Source: Bacteroidales bacterium (GTDB lineage: Bacteria > Bacteroidota > Bacteroidia > Bacteroidales > VadinHA17). From it: DNA of 19,387 bases. Location of the stretch: the NCBI GenBank assembly GCA_025455505.1, contig JALOMK010000004.1:1-19387 (forward strand), given 5' to 3'. Below, in pieces: positions 7,071 to 14,981 of the stretch. The notes under the pieces were generated by a model. It saw nothing but the letters and a program-made list of their open reading frames with translations. It did no database searches and was not told the origin of the DNA. Positions within the stretch are counted from its first letter, which is position 1; the number at the start of each line of letters is the position of its first letter. A program made the position numbers and the translations under genes.

Positions 7071-9175
7071 TCCAGGTTTTTAATGCCCATGTTGTAAAGA
7101 GTGAATCCGTAAATATCAGCGTACTGCTCAATTATTTTGGATACCGGGGTACCTGCTCCATGACCAGCTTTGGTTTCTATTCTTATCAGGACAGGATTGT
7201 TGCCTGCCTGCTTTGCCTGCAGTTCGGAGGCAAATTTGAATGAATGAGCCGGCACAACACGGTCGTCGTGGTCGCCGGTTGTAACAAGTGTAGCCGGGTA
7301 TTCAACACCCTCCCTTACATTGTGAACGGGAGAATATCCCAGCAGGTACCTGAACATCTCCCCGCTCTCGGAAGAGGTGCCATAATCATACGCCCATCCC
7401 GCTCCTGCTGTAAATGCATTGTATCGCAGCATGTCAAGCACGCCGACTGCGGGAAGGGCAACTTTCATCAGATCGGGCCTCTGTGTCATCACTGCTCCTA
7501 CAAGCAGACCTCCGTTTGATCCTCCCCTTATTGCCAGGTAGCCGGGTGAAGTGATCTTTTTTGCAATAAGATGCTCAGCGGCGGATATGAAGTCGTCAAA
7601 CACATTCTGCTTGTTCATCTTTGTACCCGCCAGGTGCCATTTTTCACCATATTCGCCGCCTCCGCGGATATTCGGAACTGCATATACGCCGCCCATCTCG
7701 AGCCACATCGCATTTGCAGCGCTGAAGGCAGGTGTGATTGAAACGCTGAATCCACCATAACCGTAGAGTATTGTCGGGTTCTTTCCGTTAAATTCCAGGC
7801 CTTTCCTGTAGGTTATAATTATCGGGACCAGTGTTCCGTCCTTCGATGTATAGAACTCCTGCACCGACTCGTATTTTTCAGGGTCAAAGGCTACAAGAGG
7901 TTTTTTATAGATATCGCTTTTCCCCGATGCAGGATCGAGCCTGTATATTGTTGAAGGCGTGATATAATTAGTAAATGAGAAATATACTTCACTGTCCTTT
8001 TTCCTGGCTCCGAAACCCGATGCTGTCCCGACCCCCGGGAGCTGAATTTCGCGGAGAATGGCACCCGTCATGTCGATCTGTTTTACTTTCGAGATTGCGT
8101 CAACCATGTAATGCGCAAAGAAGTAACCGGCACCTGTCGCCAGGTCGAGCACATTTTCAGTCTCGGGTATGAAATCTTTCCAGTTCTCAACACCCGGGGC
8201 TGATGCGTCAACAGTTATAACTTTTTTGTTGGGTGCAAGCATGTTTGTAAGGATGAAAAGTTTCGATCCCTCGTTATCAACGACATAACTGTCGCTGTCG
8301 AAGTTTCCGAGAATTGTTACAAAAGGACTTCCGGCTTTGCCAAGGTCTTTAATGTACAGCTCATTTCCTGTTGTGGATACTGAGGCAGTCACAACAAGAT
8401 ACCTGTTGTCTTCAGTGACATATCCCGAAACGTACCTTCTCTTAATGTCCGCTCCGAATACAATCCTGTCATCAGCCTGGCCTGTGCCTACCTTGTGGTA
8501 ATAAAGCTTATGATGGTCGGTCATTGCAGAAAGCTGGCTCCCCTCCGGCTTGTCGTAGCTTGAATAATAGAAGCCGTCGTTTGCCTGCCATGACAGTCCG
8601 CTGAATTTAATGTCCTTGAGGGTGTCGCCGATGATTTCCTTTGTTATGGCATTCATCACAATAACCTTTCTCCAGTCGGAGCCTCCCTCGGATATTGAGA
8701 ATGCTACTTTGCTTCCATCTTCGGAAAATTCAATTGCATCGAGTGAGGTAGTGCCGTCGGATGAGAAGGTGTTTGGATCGAGAAACACCTCAGCTTCGCC
8801 TCCGCCCTTCTGCCTGTAAACTACGAACTGGTTCTGGAGTCCGTCATTCCTTGTGAAATATGTATACTCACCCTCATTGAATGGTGCTGTGAACTTCTCG
8901 TAATTCCACATCCTGGCAAGACGCTGCCTGATGGTGTCGCGATAAGGTATCTTTTCAAGGAATGCAGATGTTACCTTATTCTGCTCCGCCACCCAGCCTG
9001 CAGTCTCCTCCGACATATCGTCCTCCAGCCACCTGTACGGATCGGCCACTGCTGTGCCGAAATAATTATCGGTAACAGTGTCTTTTCTTGTAATCGGGTA
9101 ATCCGGTTTACTCATCCTGGTATTGCATGATGCAAGCAATGCGATAACTGACAAAGCAGAAACAAGGTTTTTCAT
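7067..9175 (-). CDS. Prolyl oligopeptidase, S9A family, predicted lipoprotein
   Basis: This 702-residue serine peptidase should cleave short peptides after proline outside the cytoplasm. It begins with a lipoprotein signal ([17 protein letters not shown], Cys17). An N-terminal segment with ADPYRWLED leads into a seven-bladed propeller (about 75-430), followed by an alpha/beta-hydrolase domain. The catalytic triad is visible: Ser553 in GGSNGG, Asp637 in GDHDDRVVP, with Arg639 next to it for the substrate carboxylate, and His672 in GHGAG. Length and spacing match the porcine enzyme (Ser554, Asp641, His680) closely, so it looks fully intact. It is the first gene of an operon with the YhhN gene, and a good promoter lies upstream. 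Periplasmic or surface peptide use for nutrition is the likely role. Confidence 0.95.
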   Translation of the reverse strand: MKNLVSALSVIALLASCNTRMSKPDYPITRKDTVTDNYFGTAVADPYRWLEDDMSEETAGWVAEQNKVTSAFLEKIPYRDTIRQRLARMWNYEKFTAPFNEGEYTYFTRNDGLQNQFVVYRQKGGGEAEVFLDPNTFSSDGTTSLDAIEFSEDGSKVAFSISEGGSDWRKVIVMNAITKEIIGDTLKDIKFSGLSWQANDGFYYSSYDKPEGSQLSAMTDHHKLYYHKVGTGQADDRIVFGADIKRRYVSGYVTEDNRYLVVTASVSTTGNELYIKDLGKAGSPFVTILGNFDSDSYVVDNEGSKLFILTNMLAPNKKVITVDASAPGVENWKDFIPETENVLDLATGAGYFFAHYMVDAISKVKQIDMTGAILREIQLPGVGTASGFGARKKDSEVYFSFTNYITPSTIYRLDPASGKSDIYKKPLVAFDPEKYESVQEFYTSKDGTLVPIIITYRKGLEFNGKNPTILYGYGGFSVSITPAFSAANAMWLEMGGVYAVPNIRGGGEYGEKWHLAGTKMNKQNVFDDFISAAEHLIAKKITSPGYLAIRGGSNGGLLVGAVMTQRPDLMKVALPAVGVLDMLRYNAFTAGAGWAYDYGTSSESGEMFRYLLGYSPVHNVREGVEYPATLVTTGDHDDRVVPAHSFKFASELQAKQAGNNPVLIRIETKAGHGAGTPVSKIIEQYADIYGFTLYNMGIKNLE

Positions 9176-9226
9176 TTTGTGGATTTTTTAAACAAGTCAC
9201 TACGGCACTTAAATCTGGTGAAGCCT

Positions 9227-9254
9227 CAAAATTATTATTAATTCGTTTACACAA
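9227..9254 (-). promoter_or_regulatory. Promoter of the prolyl oligopeptidase operon
   Basis: Read on the minus strand, TTG at 9252-9254 and TAATTTTG at 9227-9234 are separated by 17 nt, matching the Bacteroidota -33/-7 pattern. The start codon at 9175 is 51 nt beyond the -7 box. Confidence 0.6.
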
Positions 9255-9321
9255 TAATAAAAGCCGGCGGAACTTAGTTAATATTTCGGTTTCACATTAA
9301 CACTAATATTATAGAAGAGGA

Positions 9322-9798
9322 ATGAAAAGAGCATTAACAGTGATTGCAGTGCTGTGTGCAGTTTGGGCTGGTATTTCAGCGCAAAAAAAGGAGTATGGAA
9401 CTGCATTAGGCTTCAGGGCGGGACTTTCGCAGGGGATTACGGTAAAGCATTTTATCGACAGGAACAATGCATTTGAGGGGCTTTTTACAACCAAATGGCA
9501 GGGAATAGAGTTCTCGGGGCTCTACGAGATGCATGTCTTCAATTCGTTCGACGTGGATCACCTTTACTGGTACTATGGCTTCGGCGGGCACATTGGTTTC
9601 TTTGAAGGCGACAATGTGAGCTGGGGAACGGCAGGCGAACAGTATGTTGCAATAGGTGTGGATGGCATCATAGGCCTTGAGTATACATTCACCGAAGCCC
9701 CAATAAGTCTTAGTCTCGACTTCAAGCCGGGATTTAATTTTATCGGGTATGTAGGGTTCTGGTACGATGGTGCGCTTTCGATAAGATACACTTTCTGA
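9322..9798 (+). CDS. Small outer-membrane beta-barrel protein
   Basis: This 158-residue protein has a signal peptide (MKRALTVIAVLCAVWAGISA, cleaved before QKKEYG) and then short alternating hydrophobic strands with Gly and aromatic residues, ending in IRYTF, a typical barrel C-terminus. Its length suits an eight-stranded barrel. I cannot place it in a named family beyond this. AGAAGAGG at 9313-9320 precedes the ATG with only one base between, an unusually tight ribosome site. It is 92 bp upstream of the DUF2961 gene on the same strand; the two may be co-transcribed, but no promoter or terminator decides this. Confidence 0.72.
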   Translation: MKRALTVIAVLCAVWAGISAQKKEYGTALGFRAGLSQGITVKHFIDRNNAFEGLFTTKWQGIEFSGLYEMHVFNSFDVDHLYWYYGFGGHIGFFEGDNVSWGTAGEQYVAIGVDGIIGLEYTFTEAPISLSLDFKPGFNFIGYVGFWYDGALSIRYTF

Positions 9799-9890
9799 AA
9801 GGGTCCTCGATTTATATTTCAGTTTTACACTGATATTGGTTCTATTTCTTAATTTTAGTAGACCAATTATTCATAACTAAAAACTGAAGT

Positions 9891-11078
9891 ATGAAAAGAT
9901 GTTTTTTACCAGGGCTTCTTTTTGTCCTGGTTCCGGCGCTTATGTCAGCCCAGGCCAGGTTCAACGGCCTTGAAATGAACATGGGCAACCTTTACCGCAT
10001 GTCCGATGCAAAAACCCGATCGATAAGCCCGGAGAACTTTACGGGTGAGAAGGGCAGGGGAGGCATGGCCGATCCGGCCGACAAGGATAAGCCGAACACA
10101 GCAAATGCATATAATGCCGCCCGCGATCTCGGGCTGGGCTGGAAGGTCAATCCCTACGTCAGGATAAAGCCGGGAGAAACCTTCACAATGGCAGAGATCG
10201 AAGGTCCCGGGGCCATCCAGCATATATGGATGACACCGACTGGAAACTGGCGGTTCTCAATCCTGAGGATCTACTGGGATGATGAAACCGAACCCTCGGT
10301 CGAGTGCCCTGTTGGCGACTTCTTCGGGATGGGATGGGGAAGCTATTCGCATTTGTCTTCACTGGCTGTGTGTGTTAACCCTGGCAGCGCATTCAACTGT
10401 TACTGGGCGATGCCTTTCAGGAAGAAATGCCGGATCACAATGGAAAACATTAATGATTCGGACCCTATGAACCTCTATTACCAGGTTGATTACACCCTGA
10501 CCGAAGTCCCCCAGGATGCTGCATATTTTCATGCCCAGTTCAGGCGGACAAACCCGAATTCAACATCGGATTTCACAATAGTTGACGGCATAAAGGGGAA
10601 AGGCCATTATGTCGGGGTATACATGGCATGGGGAGTCCATAACAATGGCTGGTGGGGTGAAGGTGAAATTAAATTCTTCATGGACGGGGATACGAAGTTC
10701 CCGACAATCTGCGGTACCGGCACTGAAGATTATTTCTGCGGTTCATATGATTTTGATACAAGCAGGAAGAACGAGGCGGGGGTTGTTGAAACAAACTACA
10801 CTGAGTTCTGCACGCCTTATGCGGGTCTGCACCAGGTAATTAAGGGCGACGGGCACTACAGTGTCATGCAGCGCTTCGGGATGTACAGGTGGCACATAAT
10901 GGACCCTGTGAGGTTCGAAAAAGACCTCAGGATAACCATACAGGATCTCGGATGGCACAAGGGAGGGAGATATCTTAAGCAGCAGTCCGACATTTCATCA
11001 ACATGCTTCTGGTATCAGGCTGAACCTCATGCAAAATTCCCGGTGCTGCCGGCATGGCAGGGACTTGAGGTTAATTGA
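9891..11078 (+). CDS. DUF2961 (GH172-type) secreted glycosidase
   Basis: This 395-residue protein has a signal peptide (MKRCFLPGLLFVLVPALMSA, cleaved before QARFNG) and a DUF2961 domain over nearly its full length. Family motifs include GPGAIQHIWMT (105-115), ECPVGDFFGMGWG (138-150), the segment WWGEGE (254-259) and GTGTEDYFCGS (275-285). GH172 enzymes studied so far include a difructose dianhydride I hydrolase/synthase and D-arabinofuranosidases, with a pair of Glu residues as catalysts; Glu257 or Glu259 and Glu279 are the likely pair here. The protein is probably periplasmic or surface located and acts on a furanoside-type linkage, but the substrate cannot be read from sequence. No SusC/SusD pair is nearby, so this is not an obvious polysaccharide utilisation locus. 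It converges on the HAD gene with an 8-bp overlap. Confidence 0.88.
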   Translation: MKRCFLPGLLFVLVPALMSAQARFNGLEMNMGNLYRMSDAKTRSISPENFTGEKGRGGMADPADKDKPNTANAYNAARDLGLGWKVNPYVRIKPGETFTMAEIEGPGAIQHIWMTPTGNWRFSILRIYWDDETEPSVECPVGDFFGMGWGSYSHLSSLAVCVNPGSAFNCYWAMPFRKKCRITMENINDSDPMNLYYQVDYTLTEVPQDAAYFHAQFRRTNPNSTSDFTIVDGIKGKGHYVGVYMAWGVHNNGWWGEGEIKFFMDGDTKFPTICGTGTEDYFCGSYDFDTSRKNEAGVVETNYTEFCTPYAGLHQVIKGDGHYSVMQRFGMYRWHIMDPVRFEKDLRITIQDLGWHKGGRYLKQQSDISSTCFWYQAEPHAKFPVLPAWQGLEVN

Positions 11079-11733
11079 TTTTCTTCCATCGCCTTGTATC
11101 CCAGGTCCTGCGGGAGGCTATCTTTTTCAGTTTCCTGCCGGGATTTATGCAGACAGGGTTGCCTGCAGCTTCAAGGGCAGGAAGATCGGAGAGTGAATCA
11201 CCATAGTACCAGCATTCGGAAGGAGTACTGTTGTGCATATCGCAGTACTCCTTCAGTTTAACTGCCTTTTCAGGACCGAAGCATATCGGGCCTGATGATC
11301 TGCCTGTCAGGCTTTCGCCTTTCACTTCAAGTTCGGTACACAGGACATCGTCGAAGCCGGCAGCATCGGCTATCCTCCTGCATACCGGCCCTACTGCTGA
11401 GGATAAAAGAACAAGCCTCGCCCCCCTGTTTCTGTGAAATTCTATTTCATGCCTCGCTTCCTCATATACAGAGGGGATGAGTTTATAATCAGTTACTTCA
11501 TTGCAGAGACTCATGAACTCACTCAGTGCAATGCCTTTTGTCCAGCCGGCCATGTTTCCCACTATCCTTGCCTGGTCTCTCAGCCTGAGCCTGAACAGGA
11601 ATGAGTTCAGCAGAGCGCGGATTAGTATTTTCCTGCTCATCATTTTCCTGCTGAGTGCATGCCTTGCCAATGCCCGCCCGCTGATGGCTGAGGTAACTGT
11701 GCGGTCAAGATCGAAGAAGGCAATGTAGCTCAT
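11071..11733 (-). CDS. HAD-IB family phosphatase (phosphoserine-phosphatase-like)
   Basis: This 220-residue protein is a HAD-superfamily subfamily IB hydrolase. Motif I is FFDLDRT (Asp8, Asp10, Thr12), motif II is LVLLSSA (Ser111/112), motif III is the Lys in GPEKAVKLK (about 156), and motif IV is YYGDSLSDLPAL (Asp179, Asp183). The helical cap between about residues 13 and 100 is Arg/Leu-rich. Members dephosphorylate small phosphate esters, including lipid-linked ones such as lysophosphatidate or phosphatidylglycerol phosphate when encoded beside PlsC, as here. I chose ATG 11733 because the longer reading frame starts inside the upstream gene and GAGGGG sits 4 nt before it. It is the last gene of the phospholipid operon, 7 bp after the lipid kinase stop. 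The substrate is an inference from context. Confidence 0.85.
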   Translation of the reverse strand: MSYIAFFDLDRTVTSAISGRALARHALSRKMMSRKILIRALLNSFLFRLRLRDQARIVGNMAGWTKGIALSEFMSLCNEVTDYKLIPSVYEEARHEIEFHRNRGARLVLLSSAVGPVCRRIADAAGFDDVLCTELEVKGESLTGRSSGPICFGPEKAVKLKEYCDMHNSTPSECWYYGDSLSDLPALEAAGNPVCINPGRKLKKIASRRTWDTRRWKKIN

Positions 11734-11740
11734 AGACCCC

Positions 11741-12667
11741 TCAGCGTCTGAAGAAGTGATTCCCCCCCGGATTATATATGATGTTAAGTGCTTCCGGCAG
11801 TACCGAAACATCGAAAGCTGATGCGAAATGTAACTCCCCGTCTGCATGGAAAGGTACTTTCCGGCTGAACTCGATATGCAGAGAGGCAGTTTTGTAATAA
11901 TTTATCCTCTTATCCTTTATATGAGTGCCCTTCGGGACCATCATCAGTATCTTCAGCCTTTCGGGGAGACTCAGTCTCCTGATCGAGCATACGTCAAGCA
12001 ATCCGTCGTTTGCAATCGCTTCCGGGGTCAGGAGGAAACCCCCGGCAAATCTTCTCCCGATTGCAACAGTGTTTATGAAGCAGTCTGTTTCATGTCTTCC
12101 TTCAGGAGTTACAACTGTCATTTTTCTCTCGCGGTAGAAAAGGAGTGTCTTGAGGATATGCCATATATACTTGTATTTGCTTCCCTTCTTTACGGTTCCG
12201 TCTTCGGAATAGTTTTCAGATGCGACCTGGGCATCAAATCCAAGTCCCATGCCGTTCATGAAAATTATCCCGTTACAAAAACCGGCATCGATTGAAGCTG
12301 TTTCTTCCCTGAAGAAGATGTCCCAGTCGCTGTCCGAGAACCTGTCAGGGAATCCCAGTATCTGAATGAAGTCGTTGCCAGTCCCTGCAGGAATAAGCCC
12401 TGTTACAATGTCCTTTTTCCCGGCGAGGGCGCGGGCAATTTCGTTGAAGGTCCCGTCGCCGCCTGCCCCTATGATATGGCTGAAACCCTTGTCGTGAAAT
12501 TCCCCTGCAAGAACGACGGCATGGCCGGGATGACCTGTAAGTTTTATTTCCGCGTCGATGCCTCGCTTTCTGATGTTATCTTCCAGCACCGGAACGATAG
12601 TGCTGCCATATCCGTTACCTGCGACAGGGTTAACAATAAATGCCCATCTTTTCTTCTGCTTGTCCAT
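11741..12667 (-). CDS. YegS/diacylglycerol-kinase family lipid kinase
   Basis: This 308-residue protein belongs to the DAGK-catalytic family of soluble lipid kinases (YegS, DgkB, BmrU). It phosphorylates a lipid such as diacylglycerol using ATP at the cytoplasmic membrane face. Visible motifs are IVNPVAG (11-17), GGDGTFNE (69-76), PAGTGNDF (93-100), the ANDGLLDV region, and HADGE near the C-terminus, a complete catalytic set. The 5-bp gap to the PlsC gene upstream and 7-bp gap to the HAD phosphatase downstream make a tight three-gene operon. In that setting the kinase could recycle diacylglycerol to phosphatidate, with PlsC producing the same phosphatidate from lysophosphatidate. Sphingolipid or ceramide-type substrates, known from Bacteroidota, are also possible. 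Confidence 0.92.
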   Translation of the reverse strand: MDKQKKRWAFIVNPVAGNGYGSTIVPVLEDNIRKRGIDAEIKLTGHPGHAVVLAGEFHDKGFSHIIGAGGDGTFNEIARALAGKKDIVTGLIPAGTGNDFIQILGFPDRFSDSDWDIFFREETASIDAGFCNGIIFMNGMGLGFDAQVASENYSEDGTVKKGSKYKYIWHILKTLLFYRERKMTVVTPEGRHETDCFINTVAIGRRFAGGFLLTPEAIANDGLLDVCSIRRLSLPERLKILMMVPKGTHIKDKRINYYKTASLHIEFSRKVPFHADGELHFASAFDVSVLPEALNIIYNPGGNHFFRR

Positions 12668-12672
12668 TGCCT

Positions 12673-13383
12673 TCAGTTATATTTCGAAATAATCACATCC
12701 CTTACCCTGGTTATTATTTCGTTGTCGGTCATGCCTTCAAGTTCTTTTCTGTTTATTGGCTTGTGAATGAATACGTTCAGCCTGCTGCTGAAATCAATCC
12801 ATGCCCTGTTCTTTGGTTTCAGCCTGTAAAATCCGTTTAACGTTACGGGAAGAATGTCAGCGTCAGATGACCTGAACAGGTATATGAAGCCCTTGTAGAA
12901 CATGTTGATTCTGCCGTCGAGAGTCCTTGTTCCTTCGGGAAAGATAGCAACTGAATTCTTCCCTGACCTGCTGACAAGCTGGCTAAGCATTTCCTTTGTA
13001 TTTGTATAATTAGGCTCCCTGAAAGGAATATAGTCTGTCAGCTCAAGGATTTTGCTGAAGACAGGGATCTTCAGCAGCCTCTCGTGTCCGAACCAGGAAA
13101 CCTCGGGATAGAATGTCAGGATGGCTACTATGTCGAAGAGGCTTGAATGGTTGGCAACGAGAATGTATTTTGCCTTCCTGTCGATATTTTCGGTCCCTTC
13201 GGTGAGCAGCCGTCTTCCCATTACAAGAAACACCGACTTTGCCCATTTATGCTGAAGGAATGTGACAGGCCTGCGAAGGTTCAGCCATGCGAGGATAAGC
13301 ACAATGAATACACCGACAGCCGTGTAGGAATAGAGGATGCCGAATACAGGCACTGATATGATTGCGTACAGGCGCGACCGCAT
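12673..13383 (-). CDS. 1-acylglycerol-3-phosphate acyltransferase (PlsC-like)
   Basis: This 236-residue membrane-associated acyltransferase should convert lysophosphatidate to phosphatidate. It has an N-terminal hydrophobic helix pair (about 6-35), then the NHxxxxD catalytic motif as NHSSLFD (His79, Asp84), the FREPN segment (121-125), FPEGTR (148-153), and a PVTLNGFY strand. All acyltransferase blocks are present, so it looks intact. It is the first gene of the phospholipid operon, 5 bp before the lipid kinase. The divergent Gfo/Idh gene starts 128 bp away. I found only a weak minus-strand promoter (TACCTTGA-like), so its regulation is not visible. Other lysolipid acyltransferases, such as ornithine-lipid O-acyltransferases, share these motifs and cannot be excluded. 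Confidence 0.92.
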   Translation of the reverse strand: MRSRLYAIISVPVFGILYSYTAVGVFIVLILAWLNLRRPVTFLQHKWAKSVFLVMGRRLLTEGTENIDRKAKYILVANHSSLFDIVAILTFYPEVSWFGHERLLKIPVFSKILELTDYIPFREPNYTNTKEMLSQLVSRSGKNSVAIFPEGTRTLDGRINMFYKGFIYLFRSSDADILPVTLNGFYRLKPKNRAWIDFSSRLNVFIHKPINRKELEGMTDNEIITRVRDVIISKYN

Positions 13384-13511
13384 TAAGTGGGTTCAGAATT
13401 ACATTTGTCAAGGTAACTATTTTTTCAATTAATGGTTCAATGTCAAACTCTTTTCCTAATTTTAACAGGGAACTAACTCTTTAAAACTGTAACTTAACAT
13501 ACCTGATCTCT

Positions 13512-14861
13512 ATGGAAAAGAAAGAAGATCTGAGCCGCAGGCGCTTCATCTCGAATACTGCAATGGCAACAATCGGCACCCTGGGTGCCTCAAGTCTGCT
13601 GAATTCCTGTTCCGGCGAAAAGACAAAGAAAGCGCTTATAAAGCCCTTTGAACTTCTTAACCAGGCACCCGACGGAAAGGTTCTCAAAGCCGGGCTTATA
13701 GGCTGCGGCGGAAGGGGCACAGGGGCGGCAGTTAATTTTCTCGATGCCGGGCCTAACCTTGAGATAGTTGCCCTTGGCGATGTTTTCCAGGACAGGCTGG
13801 ACAAGTGCAGGGCAGAACTGAAGGCCACGAAGAACGTCGAAATCCCGGATGAAAAGTGCTTCCTGGGTTTCGACAACTACGAAAAGGTAATAGATTCGGG
13901 TGTTGACATTGTCCTTCTGTGTACGCCTCCTCATTTCCGGCCTGCTCACATAGAGGCTGCAGTGAAGGCCGGCAAGCACATTTTCATGGAAAAGCCGGTT
14001 GCTGTAGACCCTGTCGGTGCCAGGTCTGTAATGGTCTCGGCTGAAAGAGCGAAACAGCAGAACCTGAGCATGGTAAGCGGAACAATAAGGAGGGTTCAGA
14101 AGGATTTCATGGAGACATGGAGGCAGGTTGCAAATGGCGCCATTGGCGATATAGTAAGCGCTCACATTATCAGGAACGGAGGTTCCCTATGGGTGATAAG
14201 GCGTCAGCCGGGGATGTCCGACATGGAATACATGCTTCGCAACTGGGCAAACTTCTGCTGGCTCTCGGGCGATCACATAGTTGAACAGTTCATCCACGAG
14301 GTTGACGTAATGAACTGGTACCTTAACATGATACCGGTGAAGGCAATAGGGTGGGGCGGAAGGCAGCGAAGGGTGACAGGCGACCAGTATGATTTCTTCA
14401 GCATCGAATATGTATATGAGAATGGCATGCATACCCATTGCGCCGCCCGGCAGATAACAGGTTGCAGCAACCTTACAAAGCAGTTCTTCGCCGGAACGGA
14501 GGGTTATGCAAATGCCAAGGGAACCATCTACAACCTGAAAGGGGAGGAAACATGGAAATACCCGATGCCGGAGGAAGGATCAGAGGACCAGACATGGAAA
14601 GTTACCGACCCCTATGTTCAGGAACACATAAATCTTGTTGCAGGGATCAGGACAGGGAATATTGTAAATGATTCGGAAGCCCAGATAAATTCAACCCTTA
14701 TTACAATAATGGGAAGGATGTCGGCTTATACGGGGAAAGACGTCACCTGGGAAGAAGTAATGAATTCGGATATGTACCTCGGCCCGAAAACCTATGATTT
14801 CGGTCCTGTTCCCGGCATACCGGAAACTATACCTGTGATAGGGGCGGAACCAAAGGCATAG
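13512..14861 (+). CDS. Tat-exported Gfo/Idh/MocA family oxidoreductase
   Basis: This 449-residue NAD(P)-dependent sugar oxidoreductase carries a twin-arginine signal (SRRRFISNTAMAT, 8-20), and a Cys at 33 (LLNSCSG) suggests a lipid-anchored form. The Rossmann domain shows GLIGCGGRGTG (61-71) and the family's EKP motif (MEKPVAVDP, 159-167). The C-terminal dimer domain holds the putative catalytic block QFIHEVDVMNWY (259-270, His262, Asp265). Members of this exported group occur across Bacteroidota and planctomycetes near sugar-degradation genes; some are GH109 glycosidases using bound NAD rather than dehydrogenases, and I cannot distinguish these here. The TIM-barrel isomerase gene follows 120 bp downstream on the same strand and is also Tat-exported, so the two probably act on the same extracytoplasmic sugar. 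Confidence 0.9.
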   Translation: MEKKEDLSRRRFISNTAMATIGTLGASSLLNSCSGEKTKKALIKPFELLNQAPDGKVLKAGLIGCGGRGTGAAVNFLDAGPNLEIVALGDVFQDRLDKCRAELKATKNVEIPDEKCFLGFDNYEKVIDSGVDIVLLCTPPHFRPAHIEAAVKAGKHIFMEKPVAVDPVGARSVMVSAERAKQQNLSMVSGTIRRVQKDFMETWRQVANGAIGDIVSAHIIRNGGSLWVIRRQPGMSDMEYMLRNWANFCWLSGDHIVEQFIHEVDVMNWYLNMIPVKAIGWGGRQRRVTGDQYDFFSIEYVYENGMHTHCAARQITGCSNLTKQFFAGTEGYANAKGTIYNLKGEETWKYPMPEEGSEDQTWKVTDPYVQEHINLVAGIRTGNIVNDSEAQINSTLITIMGRMSAYTGKDVTWEEVMNSDMYLGPKTYDFGPVPGIPETIPVIGAEPKA

Positions 14862-14863
14862 GC

Positions 14864-14971
14864 AAACGACATAAGACGAAAGACAAACGACAAACGGGGC
14901 CGATCCGCCAGCTGGCGGAGAGGAGCCAGACTGCAGGGGTGGATAGCGGCAAAAGACAAAGGACTAAAGGA
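14864..14971 (+). repeat. Degenerate heptamer repeats flanking a palindrome in an intergenic spacer
   Basis: Five adjacent 7-bp units, AAACGAC, ATAAGAC, GAAAGAC, AAACGAC and AAACGGG, run from 14864 to 14898. Three more related units, AAAAGAC, AAAGGAC and TAAAGGA, run from 14951 to 14971. Between them lies the perfect palindrome CCGCCAGCTGGCGG (14905-14918). The arrangement is unlike ordinary leader sequence and is likely a mobile or genome-dispersed intergenic repeat, although this cannot be confirmed from a single copy. Confidence 0.6.
14905..14918. repeat. Perfect 14-bp GC-rich palindrome
   Basis: CCGCCAGCTGGCGG equals its own reverse complement and is markedly more GC-rich than its surroundings. 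There is no spacer, so as RNA it would form a poor hairpin loop; as DNA it could be a dimeric protein site or the core of an intergenic repeat element. It lies between the two Tat-exported sugar-enzyme genes. Confidence 0.65.
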
Positions 14972-14981
14972 ATACATATTT

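Noticed and set aside
11846..12295. A 149-codon plus-strand frame opposite the lipid kinase gene
   Set aside because: The kinase motifs on the other strand are complete, and this frame has no signal, domain or context.
13590..14165. A 191-codon open frame on the minus strand inside the Gfo/Idh gene
   Set aside because: It lies wholly opposite a gene with clear family motifs, has no recognisable domain, and is Cys/Tyr/His-rich in the way antisense frames often are.
14864..14971. CRISPR-like array in the heptamer spacer
   Set aside because: Units are 7 bp and degenerate, with no spacers of uniform length and no cas genes nearby.
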